Assembly (NCBI GenBank): GCA_030737875.1
Contig: CM060915.1
Location: 566,602,577-566,666,576 of the forward strand
DNA: 64,000 nt
Source of the DNA: Allium sativum
Lineage: Eukaryota; Streptophyta; Magnoliopsida; Asparagales; Amaryllidaceae
Direction: 5' to 3'
Below are positions 12,727-24,550 of this stretch, piece after piece. The notes beneath the pieces were generated by a model. The model was not told the origin of the DNA, did not search any database, and saw only the letters and a program-made list of their open reading frames with translations. How positions within the stretch are numbered: position 1 is the first letter of the stretch; each line of letters begins with the position of its first letter. The position numbers and the translations under genes are program-made.

Positions 12727-13593
12727 TAATTAATAAATTATAGTTAATATTTATTAGTCACCGTTAATAATAAGTAAATGACACTAAATAATTAAAAATA
12801 TTTAGTAATTAATATTTAAGATTTAATATTCAATTTTTAAGAAATAATTAATAATTAAGATGCAATATTTAATATCTAATAATTAATCAACAACCCATAA
12901 ATTGTACAATTAATATTTGATGATTATTAGTGTACTAACATTTAATATTTAATTAGTAAGTTTAATAATTGAGAAGTAATATCTAATCTAATATTTAATA
13001 ATTTGCTTTTAACAACTACTATTAAAAAATTAGTTATTAATAATTATACACTAAAGAAGATTTGTATTTAATAACTTATAGTTAAATTTAGTACTTATGA
13101 AATGATATTTAGTATAATAATTAACTTGAAAGAATTATTATTATTAATTAATAATGACTATTAAAATATCCATAATTTGTATATAATCAATAAATGAGAA
13201 AAAATATTTAGTAACTCATTATTAATAAGAAATATTAATAATTAAGAAGTAACATTTGTCATAATATTTTTAATTATAATTGCATTTATATTTTAAGAAA
13301 TTGAAATTAACTAATAATAATTTCTATTCAATAGTTTATAATTCATCATTTGTAATCATTAATGATTTGTAACTAATAAATTGTAAAGACTAATGCTCAT
13401 AATTTAAATTACGAAATAATAAAAAGTAATATTTATTACAACTAATAACTATCTATAAATAATTCACAATTAATAACTATTATAAATAATTAATAAAGAT
13501 TACTTTATAAAATAATCTTTATAGTTAATTGTTAATAATTAGTAAACTATAATTGATATTGAATTGATTACATTTAATACAGAATAAATAATA
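12727..13593. repeat. TAATAATTA-rich AT segment
   Basis: Long stretch of degenerate AATATTTAATAATTAATA words. A block near 13085-13145 (CTTATGAAATGATATTTAGTA) is clearly related to one near 30510-30560 inside the CACTA element (CTTATGAAATGATATCTAGTA). This may be the remains of a related transposon interior. Confidence 0.7.
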
Positions 13594-16500
13594 TGTTGTA
13601 TATGACATAGTTGTATACACAATTATATGATTTTTGTTTGATGATAATAACCAAATAAATATTATTTTTAATGTGTTTGTTACTGTATTGTTCTATATAT
13701 ACATCACAGACAGGAATATAATATTTATATTTAAATAGAATACGACTGTACAGACATTCATATATTCATACAGTATTTTATTTAAATTGAATATTATATT
13801 TCAAACATTCAAACAGTACAACTATTTATATCTCCACTTTTTAAACGCTTCATATGAACTTGTACTTGTAAATAAACTGAATAAAATAGACAAGCTTGTT
13901 TGACAACAATAAGTTATTATTTTATTTCAAACAAATTTGTGTATAACAAATGTCAGTACAATTCTCACATTCTTATACAAAACTCCTCACTACAACTCTT
14001 TGTCACCACAGTACATTCTCAATCACTCAGTAATTTCATATTCATTACAACACTCATACATTACACTCATATACATACTGACTCAATAATGTCTTTGTCT
14101 TCAGTCTTCTGTCTTCACAACATCTTCACTGTCAGTCCAGTCATCATCTTCATACCTATCATATACAGAAACACATACACAATATATGGAACAGAAATAA
14201 TTTCACACTCTAGCAAATATTATTTTATTTTTAAAATTTTATTACCTCAATTTTTTAGTGTGTTTCTCATCATTTTTCATGACTTGATCTGATTCATCTA
14301 TGTCTAGGCAAACAGTTTGTATACGTACAGGGACAGGATCCATTCTGGATGGCTGCATATACACACATGTATATTTATATATATACACATGTGCACTGCC
14401 TCGCCAATCTAGTGTGCAACTGAGGAGTAGCCACGTGGACCATCTCGACTCAGTGCAACAATAATCAAAGTGGTCGAGGCAGCTCAACACAAAAGTGGCC
14501 GAGCACAATACAAAGTAGAGCACATACATGGTAGTTCAACACAATTGGTCGAGCCATGGTCATGCAAATCAGCCCAAATGTGTGACAAACATTCAGTTTA
14601 GCTCAAATACAAGTGGTCAAGCTCATGGCAGAATATACAAGCAAAATGAGGTACATGTAAATCAAACAACTCAGCCTCAAGATTAAATGGCATAGCAGCA
14701 ATGAAATTCATGGTTGATCTAAAGACAAAGTTCAAATGGTCGAGCTCATATTAATGTAGCAAAGCATCAAATAGGGGTACATGCAAGTATACATATACAG
14801 GCCAGTGAAGAAAAGCACAAGCAAGAACATGTGCAAATGCATGATCAAGTGACATGGCATATTTACATGATGCATTCAAGAGTACAAGTGCATGACTCGA
14901 TAGTTTACAAGCATGTGTGTAAGTGTGAATGGTGAAGGCAAGCTACAAGATCAAGAGGATCTTTTAGACAACAGCAACATAGTATTGGCATGATGCATTA
15001 ATACATGTTCACAATCACAAGTACAAAAACTGGTGCACAAAATCATGGCAGATTGTGCTTCGACGCTGGAGCAACTAACATAGCATATTAATATAAAACA
15101 AGGGGTCAAAACAGGAACAACTAGAACCAGGATCGAGTACACAAGAACAAGACCACATGAAGCAATCAAGCCAATTTGGCAAATTTTTTTGTTCGGAAAA
15201 CACAATGAGAAATATAAGGCAAAATCAATCAAGGTTAAATATGCAGTTAAAGTCAAGAATGGTGATTGATGCAATTTCATGATCAGCTCAATCAGTGAAT
15301 ATGTTTCCAGTATTAAACAAAGGATTCATGGAAATATACTCAAGACAAATGCACATGCAAGTAAACACAAATATTTGGCATGAATCTTGGGCAAGCGTTC
15401 AACAAATGGATTTTATTTGAAATCAAACAGGAAATTTGCAAATCTGTTTTAATGGGTACAACAATTTTTTTTGGCAAGTGTTAAATGTGGATTTTCGAAC
15501 ACAATTCAAGTGCACATATAAATGGGAATGTATTTCTAGAATCACTTCAAATCTTATTCAAGGAAAGGCAGAAAATCAATTTCTAGAATTGTACAAAAGA
15601 ATAACATACGGAAAATGTTACTACACATGAATCATGGAATTATCCATTCAAGGCAACAAATTCAATTTCTTATTTGGAAAATCTTTTTGGGAAAGTTTTT
15701 TTTAAGTCGGCAAGTTTTCAAAATTCAGTCACAAATAAGTCGACCTGATTCATAGAAGGTTATTTTTCATGTCTGGTTTCATATCATCAATCACGCAACT
15801 TTTTAAAGGCAAGAATTCAATCGAGGAAAGCACTAAATCAGACCAAGTCCTTTAAACGAAATCAGAGCAATACAAGGATTATGTAATCCTATTTAACTTC
15901 ACCAAATCATCACTGGCATGGCATCGAAAAACACAACAAAAACATGAGAGCAATAAAAATTCAAATCAGAATTTACTCACCAAGTTTTCGATCGTGACGA
16001 ATTTCCAACTCAGAGAGCAAAAATACGTGGAGCAACAAAGTAATTGAAGCTTGTAGAGAATTTCCAAAGTCCTATTTTTTAATCGCGATTAGATTTGGGC
16101 ATTTTGAGAAAAACCCTAGATATATTTCAGCCACCGCCATTTTTATAAAGAGATTGGGACAAAGGAACAAGGGTGCAAGCAAATGAATAAGCGGCTGGCC
16201 TATTTTCTAGTTCAAAGGAAAAGGGGATAACCCTTTGTTTTAATTTATGGTTTTTAGGTGTTTATTTTCTCATTGTTTTATTTTATTTTTGTATTGCTTT
16301 TGAATTTGTGTTGTAAACCGTCTGATCAGTTCTATAGTCTGTAAAATCTAGGAAAGATTCAGTTAGGGGTTAACTGACAGTTTACTAGTGTTTGTAAAAC
16401 TAGGGAAAATCTGGTCTAGTGAAAATAAACTAGTCTAGGGTTTTGAGCGTAGGGTTAGTACACGAGCAGGGAGTGCGAGTTCACAGGGTCTGTAAGCGTG

Positions 16501-16712
16501 ATCTTCTCTATCACCTAGTAGAAACCTTAGGAATGCACCAGTAGGCAGGATTTTGTCGAAGCTGGGTATCTCTGTATGTTATTTCCTTTTTGCTTTTTTC
16601 TGCTGCATTTTGTGATCTGTTTATTATTTAATATCCCATCAGATTTTTAACTCAGTAAAAAACTGTGATAAACCCTATTCACCAGCTCTAGGGTTAATCT
16701 AGATCCAACACA
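13594..16712 (+). repeat. Long copia-type LTR-like repeat, copy 1
   Basis: Starts TGTTGTATATGACATAG and ends near ATCCAACACA, giving a TGTTG...CAACA-type frame about 3.1 kb long. It carries the TTTTGTTTGATGATAAYAACC block seen in long copia (SIRE/Maximus-like) LTRs. A second copy of its first ~0.75 kb lies at 56021-56770, with shared blocks such as TTTGTATACGTACAGGGACA and ACTGCCTCGCCAAT. I found no matching target duplication, so a solo LTR is possible but not shown. AT-rich DNA of the 12.7-kb type continues after it. Its second half is repeated in the 2.36-kb tandem duplication. No coding region seen. Confidence 0.6.
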
Positions 16713-17653
16713 ATCATCGATATTTAATAACTACTGTTTAATTTTTAATATTTAATAATTAAAAAGTAATATTTAATATTTATATTTATATTTATTAATT
16801 AATAATTACTACAAAATAGTTAATTTTTAAAAAATCACGTTATAAATAAGACTAATACTTAACAATAATAATAATAAATACTAAATAATTATTAACAATT
16901 AATATTTGTTAATTACATTTAATAATTAATAAACTATATTTAAAGATTAATGTTTAAGATTTAATATTCTAAGAACACACGGCGCCTTGGGCCTCTATAT
17001 GCAAGCCTCAAACCTATATGGCCCTTAAGCATATCCACCCGCTTCGCAAATTAATCTACCAGTTCTTATAATCACGTCCATCTACTCTTTAGGTTTTCAG
17101 AATTCTCATTCCGCCGCCTCTTGTGTTTCCGTGTTCTACGTTTTTTTTTGTTCTTGCTTTGAGGTTGATTGTTCGGAATATTTCTATATTGAAGCGCGAT
17201 CTGGTGTCAGTTTTATCAGCCTCATCTCGTAATGTCGATCTGAAGCAGTCGAGATCTGAAGCGAAACCCTAATTCTACCCACTTTTATATTGCTGCCTCG
17301 AAACCCCTAAAACCTAACCGGTAGGCCGCATCCTCCATATCTTATCGGTAAGTTTATTCTCTATAGACATTTTTGGGTTTGAATTATTGATTTATATGTA
17401 ATTCGGGTTTACAATTTCAGCCTGGAACATGTAAAGTTTATAGTCTACAGCACGTATCGAAGGCTTGCGAGATTATACGAAACTACTTGTTAAGATCAAA
17501 AATTAGTACAATACTAGTGTTATCTTTTGTTTATGAACTAGAAAATTTTGATCTTTGTGGTGTTCATATGATAAAGACATAAATTTTTAGCAGATCATAT
17601 TCAATTGCATTTGATGCTGAATTTGAATTTTACCCGACTGATTTTGCAATGTG
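15297..17653. repeat. 2.36-kb tandem duplication, unit 1
   Basis: Unit 1 runs from ATATGTTTCCAGTATTAAAC (15299) to GCAATGTGAA. The same sequence follows directly in unit 2 at an offset of 2357 bp. It contains the second half of the LTR-like repeat, an AT-rich spacer, and a promoter with first exon and intron. Confidence 0.95.
16975..17420 (+). promoter_or_regulatory. Housekeeping-type promoter, leader exon and intron, copy 1
   Basis: Upstream are site II-like motifs (TTGGGCC near 16987 and TGGCCC near 17019). A T/C-rich leader with a telo-box (AAACCCTAA near 17262) follows. A good 5' splice site (CGGTAAGTTT at about 17346) and a 3' splice site (ACAATTTCAG ending at about 17420) bound a short intron. 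This combination is typical of plant ribosomal-protein and other translation genes. No start codon with a long frame follows; the next exon reads only a ~23-codon peptide before a stop. The product is not recognised. Confidence 0.55.
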
Positions 17654-20010
17654 AAATATGTTTCCAGTATTAAACAAAGGATTCATGGAAATATACTCAA
17701 GAAAAATGCACATGCAAGTAAACACAAATATTTGGCATGAATCTTGGGCAAGCATTCAACAAATGGATTTTATTTGAAATCAAACAGGAAATTGGCAAAT
17801 CTGTTTTAATGGGCACAGCAAATTTTTTTGGTAAGTGTTAAATGTGGATTTTCGAACATAATTCAAGTGCACATATAAATGGGAATGTATTTCTAGAATC
17901 ACTTCAAATCTTATTCAAGGAAAGGCAGAAAATCAATTTCTAGAATTGTACAAAAGAATAACACACGGAAAATGTTATTACACATGAATCATGGAATTAT
18001 CCATTCAAGGCAGCAAATTCAATTTCTTATTTGGAAAATCTTTTTGGGAAAGTTTTTTTTAACTCGGCAAGTTTTCAAAATTCAGTCACAAATAAGTCGA
18101 CCTGATTCATAGAAGGTTATTTTTCATGTCTGGTTTCATATCATCAATCACACAACTTTTTAAAGGCAAGAATTCAATCGAGGAAAGCAATAAATCAGAC
18201 CAAGTCCTTTAAACAAAATCAGAGCAATACAAGGATTATGTAATCCTATTTAACTTCACCAAATCATCACTGGCATGGCATTGAAAAACACAACAAAAAC
18301 TTGAGAGCAATAAAGATTCAAATCAGAATTTACTCAACAAGTTTTCGATCATGACAAATTTCCAACTCAAAGAGAAAAAAGACGTGGAGCAACAAAGTAA
18401 TTGAAGCTTGTAGAGAATTTCCAGAGTCCTATTTTTTAATCGCGATTAGAGTTGGGCATTTTGAGAAAAACCCTAGATCTATTTCAGCCGCCGCCATTTT
18501 TATAAAGGGATTGGGACAAAGGAACAAGGGTGCAAGCAAATGAATAAGCGGCCGACCTATTTTCTAGTTCAAAGGAAAAGGGGATAACCCTTTGTTTTAA
18601 TCTATGGTTTTTTGTTGTTTATTTTCTCATTGTTTTTTTTATTTTTGTATTGTTCTTGAATTTGTGTTGTAAACCGTCTGATCAGTTCTAGAGTCTGTAA
18701 AATCTTGGGAAGATTCAGTTAGGGGTTAACTGACAGTTTACTAGTGTTTGTAAAACTAAGGAAAATCTGGTCTAGTGAATATAAACTAGTCTAGGGTTTT
18801 GAGCGTAGTGTTAGTACACGAGTAGGGAGTGCGAGTTCACAGGGTCTGTAAGTGGGATCTGTTCTATCACCTAGTAGAAACCTTAGGAATGCACCACTAG
18901 GCAGGATTTTGTCGAAGCTGGGTATCTCTGTATGTTATTTCCTTTCTGCTTTTTTCTGCTGCATTTTGTGATCTGTTTATTATTTAATATCCCGTCAGAT
19001 TTTTAACTCAGTAAAAAACTGTGATAAACCCTATTCACCCACTCTAGGGTTAATCTAGATCCAACACAATCATCGATATTTAATAACTACTGTTTAATTT
19101 TTAATATTTAATAATTAAAAAGTAATATTTAATATTTATATATCTATTTATTAATTAATAATTACTACAAAATAGTTAATTTTTAAAAAATCACGTAATA
19201 AATAAGACTAATACTTAACAATAATAATAATAAATACTAAATAATTATTAACAATTAATATTTGTTAATTACATTTAATAATTAATAACCTATATTTAAA
19301 GATTAATGTTTAAGATTTAATATTCTAAGAACACACGGCGCCTTGGGCCTCTATATACAAGCCTCAAACCTATATGGCCCTTAAGCATATCCACCCGCTT
19401 CGCAAATCTATCTACCAGTTCTTATAATCACGTCCATCTACTCTTTAGGTTTTCAGACTTCTCATTCCGCCACCTCTTGTGTTTCCGTGTTCTTCGTTTT
19501 TTTAGTTCTTGCTTTGAGGTTGATTATTCAGAATATTTCTATATTGAAGCGCGATCTGGTGTCAGTTTTATCAGCCTCATCTCATAATGCCGATCTGAAG
19601 CAGCCGAGATCTGAAGCGAAACCCTAATTCTACCCACTTTTATATAGCTGCCTCGAAACCCCTAAAACCTAACCGGTAGGCCGCATCCTCCATATCTTAT
19701 CGGTAAGTTTATTCTCTGTTGACATTTTTGGGTTTGAATTATTGGTTTATATGTAATTCGGGTTTACAATTTCAGCCTGGAACATGTAAATTTTATAGTC
19801 TACAGCACGTATCGAAGGCTTGCGAGATTATACGAAACTACTTGTTAAGCTCAAAAATTTGTGCAGTACTAGTGTTATCTTTTGTTTATGAACTACAAAA
19901 TTTTGATCTTTGTGGTGTTCATATGATAAAGACATAAATTTTTAGCAGATTATATTCAATTGCATTTGATGCTGAATTTGAATTTTACCCGACTGATTTT
20001 GCAATGTGAA
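17654..20010. repeat. 2.36-kb tandem duplication, unit 2
   Basis: Second copy, differing by scattered substitutions and one- or two-base indels, for example AAGACAAATG against AAGAAAAATG. The junction shares GTGA microhomology between the unit start (CAGTGAATATG) and the unit end (ATGTGAAAAG). Confidence 0.95.
19331..19775 (+). promoter_or_regulatory. Housekeeping-type promoter, leader exon and intron, copy 2
   Basis: Duplicate of 16975-17420 with the same telo-box, site II motifs and splice sites. This copy, not the first, is joined to the downstream DNA at 20011 onward, so it is the one in the original gene context. A 72-codon open frame (19719-19937) crosses the intron/exon border and is probably not a protein. 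Confidence 0.55.
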
Positions 20011-21545
20011 AAGTTTGAATGGTATCATATTAGTCGTGTCATCTGTTTATTAGTTGAATTTATGTTTGATTTAATAATTCGATATATAAAGTTTAATAGG
20101 AAAGATTGTCACTAGTGAACTGATTCTTCTCAAGTTTCATTTTCTATTCTGCTTTTAGAATAAGGAGTAAGCTTAGGAAACTGAGGCACTAATTGTAAAA
20201 TAAATTTTCAAACACCCCTAGTACTAGAAGGAGATTTTGTAATAACATTTATGGCAACTTCTGCTCTTTTCATTTTCCTTTGAAACCGTTCAACTTTGTG
20301 TAATCAATTTGATAGCAGTTTGAATTTTCATTAAAAAATTAATTTGATAGCTGTTTTAGTAAATTATGGGCAATTTTTTGAGTTTTGGAGATTGTCATAA
20401 AAATTTGTCCAATTTTTATCAGGTTCACCCAGGTTTAGTATGGCTTGGTCAGAGTTGTAGGTAACTTGCAACTAAGGTTGTGGCGCCTTCTCTAATAATG
20501 GAAGTAGCGGTTGAGTTAACCCCATCAGTGTTAAGTAAATACGAAATAATTTAGTATAAATATGAAATGGTTTTATTTCACCCTATCTTTTCTTATATTG
20601 ATTGAATAGTGATAGGATTAGTATATGTATTTGTTTGTTGCACTTGTTTCCCACAAATACTAATTGCATTTCAATTTTATTTCCTTTTATGCATTATAAA
20701 CCAGCATTCGTACTGGTAGACATTCCTGGAAGACCGATTATGCACGTATGCTATTTGTTATCCTCAATTTTGCAAATTGTTTTCTTCCTGTAGAAAAACT
20801 TGATTATTTTGTTATATGACATTAGTTATATTATTTTAGTAGCTTTGAGGAGGTGATGGCTAATGTTTTGGTTGTTACATGTTCTCAGGTTTTCAAAAAG
20901 CTGCGTTGAATGATAGTGGTGAGTTTTTTACAATTGTGTTTTTTTAAGCCACGTAGTCTTCCCATCCTCTTTGTTCCAAAATCAAAACTGGTTTGCTGCA
21001 TTTTTTTTTCAATTGAAGGCACTGTGAATCAGGCTTGATATGCGCAATTGGTTTCACAGAATATTCAATGACAAGTAAAATGTTTTCTTATGTACTGATA
21101 ATTTATAAGTGTCCGCATTCTCACAAAAACAATTATTTTTATAGATATTCTAGAGCAGAATGGAATCTGGATGCTAACTTTTGTGAGAGCTTGGCGGTTT
21201 CTGAAAGTTTGTCCTTAGCGAGAGGTGCATATTGTTAATTCTGCATTATCATCTGTCTTCGCTGCGATTTTTGGTAGCAAGTTAGAGTTAATAGTTTGCA
21301 TTTGATTTTTTGTTGTAAATTATTGAAGCACCTCATTTTGTATAATTTGTGTGTTGGACATTTCATTTTGTTGTATAAAGTACATGTTATTAATACGATC
21401 AATGAATGATACTGTCTAATGTATGTTTGTTATCTTGTTAGATTATATAATTGCTTGTGATAATTACTTGTTTTGATATATATATATATATGAGAATTAT
21501 AACGATTTGTAAGATACTATTTTTTTTGTTAAATGAAATGTTTTA
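20011..21545. other. Probable downstream part of the duplicated-promoter gene; product unknown
   Basis: Alternating T-rich stretches and short GC-richer pieces look like introns and small exons. One candidate exon near 20889-20920 starts after TTCTCAG and ends in ATAGTGGTGAGT. No long open frame or recognisable domain exists on either strand. A non-coding transcript or a gene whose coding exons are lost are both possible. Confidence 0.3.
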
Positions 21546-21777
21546 TGCTTCGGTTGTGACTACATCAGAGGCAACAATTAGGTTGATTTTTAGTACATGA
21601 TGTTTTTTTTTGCTTCCGTTATTTGCACAGCCAGAGCAAAAAAATTGGTTTTTTGCTTCGGTTCAATAATCGAAGAAACAAGTTTTTGTCTGTTGCGTCT
21701 TCTGCATTTGCTTCGGTTGTTGAACTGAAGCAACAGAGGGTAGACAACCGAAGCAAATGACCTGTTTTGTAGTAGTG
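21546..21777 (-). mobile_element. Fragment with CACTA-type end
   Basis: On the minus strand it begins CACTACTACAAAACAGGTCA at 21777, a CACTA-superfamily-like end. Subterminal inverted words follow (GCTTCGGTTGTTGAACTGAAGC and related pieces). The other end was not located and no transposase is seen. Confidence 0.45.
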
Positions 21778-22114
21778 ATTAATAAAATCATCATACACAT
21801 AACATGATAAGACCTTACCATGTGTATACGTCAAGATTAACCACACTTTTGTGATGCTCGCGAACCGAGCTGTATACATTAGGGGTGTTTTACGATTTCG
21901 ATCAGTTTCCCTCCAAGCAAATTCCAAAAAGGAAAAATAATTAGTTGATGGATAATAACAAATTAGAGGAATGATAAACACATTCTTTCCAAAGATATAC
22001 TAGGGTTACAGGTGCTTTCCATCATTCCGCTGTCATAGTTTAGAATTACAATTTCGGTCAATCATACCATTAGGCAGTATTGTATACATAATAGCACATC
22101 ATCCTTTGTATCAA

Positions 22115-22146
22115 TTGAACGAGGCCAATTCTTCTATCTCCATCCC
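22115..22146. repeat. Left arm of a foldback (MITE-like) unit interrupted by copia
   Basis: CCAATTCTTCTATCTCCATCCC here, continued after the copia element by CTGTCCCCGTATGCCC (24556 on), resembles the reverse complement of 24680-24715, which contains GCATACGGGGAACACC and AGATAGGGACAG. The arms are imperfect. The pair suggests a small foldback element of about 0.2 kb. Confidence 0.4.
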
Positions 22147-22763
22147 TGTGAAGGGGTAAAGCAACCTTTATGACTTGTCTTGGAATAAGGAAGCACCATT
22201 TTGAATGCATAAGTTTTTTGTACAAACCTTTTAATGAAATGGCACATGACAATTAATATGGAAACTGTCTTTTCACAATCTATAAATAGGGAGAGTCTAG
22301 TCTCATTTTTCTTACGCATAAAATCAATGCATCAATGGAATCAATAAATCAGCAAAATGCATAAATTGAAGTAGCTTTTCTTTATTAGAAAAATCTTGTA
22401 TTCTCCTATTGTAAGAGAGATGATATGCTATTTGTGTTCTCCTTATTTTAGAGAGAAAGTGTTGTAATTTTGCTGTGAGGTATAGTTTTGTGTTCTCATA
22501 TTATAAGAGAGATAGAAGATTTGTGTTCTCCTTATTTTAGAGAGAAGGTGTTGTAATGTTGCTATAAGAAATCTAGTGTTCTCCTATTATATTAGAGAGA
22601 AGGTGGTGGTGTTCTCCTATTATATTAGAGAGAAGGTGTTGGTGTTCTTCTATTATTTTAGAGAGAAGGAATTGTAATTTTACAGTAGCGAAGTTCTCCT
22701 ATATTTGCCTCTTTTTTCTTCATTTTCAAAAAGTTACTTGTTACGCTCAAATATTTTCTAACA
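22147..22763 (+). repeat. Copia 5' LTR (617 bp)
   Basis: TGTGAAGGGG at the start, TTTTCTAACA at the end, and a TATA box TATAAATA at 22281-22288. The R/U5 part carries several tandem ~30-40-bp units with GTGTTCTCCTATTATATTAG and AGAGAGAAGGTG. Confidence 0.9.
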
Positions 22764-22764
22764 G

Positions 22765-22776
22765 TGGTATCAGAGC
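22765..22776 (+). other. Primer-binding site (initiator Met-tRNA)
   Basis: TGGTATCAGAGC directly after the 5' LTR, with one base of spacing. It is complementary to the 3' end of the plant initiator Met-tRNA. Confidence 0.93.
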
Positions 22777-22819
22777 ACCAGGTTGAAACCAGTTCAAGTC
22801 CAAAAAGAGGATTGTCATC

Positions 22820-23303
22820 ATGGCAGCAAAGTACGAAATTGAGAAGTTCAATGGGAGTAATTTTTCGTTGTGGAAAATGAAGATTAAGGCAATTTTAAGG
22901 AAGGCTTGTTGGAACAAGAACAATAGTAGAGACCTATGTCGAGAATGGGATCATGAAGATTGTGAGAGGTGCTCTTGTGATCATGAAAGCAGTAAAGATC
23001 GTAGCGAATCTATTCATGCTCGAAGAAGAAACACTGCAGGAAGACAATGCATACGAAGAAGAGGAATCAACGATGATGTGGCATCTCGAACCTGGCCACA
23101 TGTCGGAATGAGGTATGTCTCCTAGAAATGAAGAAGAAAGGAGGGAGATGTCTCGAGTACCGTATGCATCAGCAGTGGGAAGTTTGGTGTTCGCCATATG
23201 TTCAAGACCGGATATTGCACAAGCAGTGGGAGTTGTAAGTAGTTATATGGCGAATCCAGGAAAAGAGCACTGGAATATCGTGAAGAGGATTTTGAGATAC
23301 TAA
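22820..23303 (+). pseudogene. Copia gag/pre-integrase/RT remnants fused by deletions
   Basis: Begins with a copia gag N-terminus (MAAKYEIEKFNGSNFSLWKM). It then jumps to the region before integrase (GALVIMKAVKIVANL ... TMMWHLEPGHMSE) and, after another jump, to the RT C-terminal segment (YASAVGSLVFAICSRPDIAQ). It stops just after VKRILRY. Family order is gag, protease, integrase, RT, RNase H, so most of gag, all of protease, all of integrase and most of RT are missing. Frames change at the joints. Clearly non-functional. Confidence 0.85.
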
Positions 23304-23340
23304 TGAGAACTTAGCAAACGGAAGCAGCATGGAATTTGAA

Positions 23341-23564
23341 AAAGATAAAGGATTAAAGAATTATAATAAAGGCGACTTTAAGTGGGAGAAATGTGAAGGG
23401 GTAAAGCCACCTTTATGACTTGTCTTGGAATAAGGAAGCACCATTTTAAATGATAAGTTTTTGTGCCAACCTTTTAATGAAATGGCACATGACAATTAAT
23501 TTGAAAATTGTCTTTTCACAATCTATAAATAGGGAGCGTCTAGTCTCATTCCACTTTTCATCAG
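23341..23564 (+). repeat. Inverted repeat, left arm (PPT plus LTR start)
   Basis: Contains the polypurine stretch before an LTR (AAGTGGGAGAA) and then the first ~170 bp of an LTR starting TGTGAAGGGG at 23391. It is mirrored by 23577-23801 across a 12-bp spacer, so the region could form a long hairpin. Confidence 0.93.
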
Positions 23565-23576
23565 CGACCCAGGGCT

Positions 23577-23801
23577 CTGATGAAAAGTTGAATGAGACTA
23601 GACGCTCCCTATTTATAGATTGTGAAAAGACGACTTCCATATTAATTGTCATGTGCCATTTCATTAAAAGGTTGGCACAAAAACTTGTGCATTCAAAATG
23701 GTGCTTCCTTATTCCAAGACAAGTCATAAAGGTGGCTTTACCCCTTCACATTTCTCCCACTTAAAGTCGCCTTTATTATAATTCTTCAATCCTTTATCTT
23801 T
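23577..23801 (-). repeat. Inverted repeat, right arm
   Basis: Reverse complement of 23341-23564 with a few differences. It starts CTGATGAAAAGTTGAATGAG and ends at the complement of GGATTAAAGAATTATAATAA. Confidence 0.93.
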
Positions 23802-23844
23802 TTTTATGATAGCTAGAGTGCCTTTCACATTGCAAGGAATCAAG

Positions 23845-24000
23845 CGTTTTATTCATGGATAAAACATATAAGGGTTCAATACCACTTTGTACGAGAAGTA
23901 GTTGAGGAAGGAGGTGTGGATATGCAAAAGATCCATACTAATGAGAAACTAACATATATAAGTAGCATGGAATTAGCAAGAGATAAAGAGCAAAAGATTT
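23845..24000 (+). pseudogene. Copia RNase H C-terminal remnant
   Basis: Reads NQAFYSWIKHIRVQYHFVRE and then VVEEGGVDMQKIHTNEKLT. This matches the conserved end of copia RNase H, where a KHIxVxYHFVRE motif precedes the C-terminus. It is followed by a polypurine stretch (AAGTGGGAGAA) and the 3' LTR at 24029. Confidence 0.85.
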
Positions 24001-24028
24001 ACTGCAAAAGTGACTTTAAGTGGGAGAA

Positions 24029-24550
24029 TGTGAGAACTAAAGCCACTTTTGACTAGCACTTGGAAAATGAAGAAATGCTTTAATTCATGCATGGGTTTTT
24101 GCCAACATTAAAGTTTGTGCCAACCTTTGAATTAAAATAATAAAAGGGTGGCAACACATGACAATTCATGTATCACACGTCATTTCACATTTATTGTGGA
24201 GGAGCCAAACATGCTCTAAGTAGAGGGCTTCTAGTCTCATTTCTCTTGTGCATCTATGCATCAATAGAATCAATCAAATCAGCAAAATGCAAAAATTGTA
24301 GTGGCTTTTCATTGTAAGGAAAAGCTGGTGTTCTCCTATTATATTAGAGAGAATATATTGGTGTTCTCCTATTATATTAAAGAGAAGGTGTTTGTGTTCT
24401 CCTATTATAAGAGAGATTATATGCTATTCGTGTTCTCCTTATTTTAGAGAGAAGAAATTGCAATTTTGTTGTACTGAAATCCCCCTGTTCTTGCATCTGC
24501 TATCTTCATTTTCTGAAAGTTACTTGCTGCGCTCAATCTATTTTCTAACA
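24029..24550 (+). repeat. Copia 3' LTR (522 bp), diverged from the 5' LTR
   Basis: TGTGAGAACTAAAGCC to TTTTCTAACA, followed by the target duplication ATCCC. It keeps the GTGTTCTCCTATTATA repeats but differs strongly from the 5' LTR in U3. Confidence 0.88.

Larger units (their letters stand above)
22147..24550 (+). mobile_element. Rearranged Ty1/copia element with TSD ATCCC
   Basis: Bounded by ATCCC at 22142-22146 and 24551-24555. It contains a 5' LTR, a Met-tRNA primer site, shards of gag, pre-integrase and RT, an LTR fragment with an inverted copy, an RNase H tail and a 3' LTR. The outer LTRs are clearly diverged (617 against 522 bp). The internal LTR fragment at 23391 is nearly identical to the 5' LTR. 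This mosaic points to recombination between sister elements before or after insertion. It cannot move on its own. Confidence 0.88.

Noticed and set aside
13900..14292. 130-codon plus-strand frame
   Set aside because: Ser/Ile/Thr/His-rich product of AT-rich LTR-like DNA; not kept in the second family copy at 56021.
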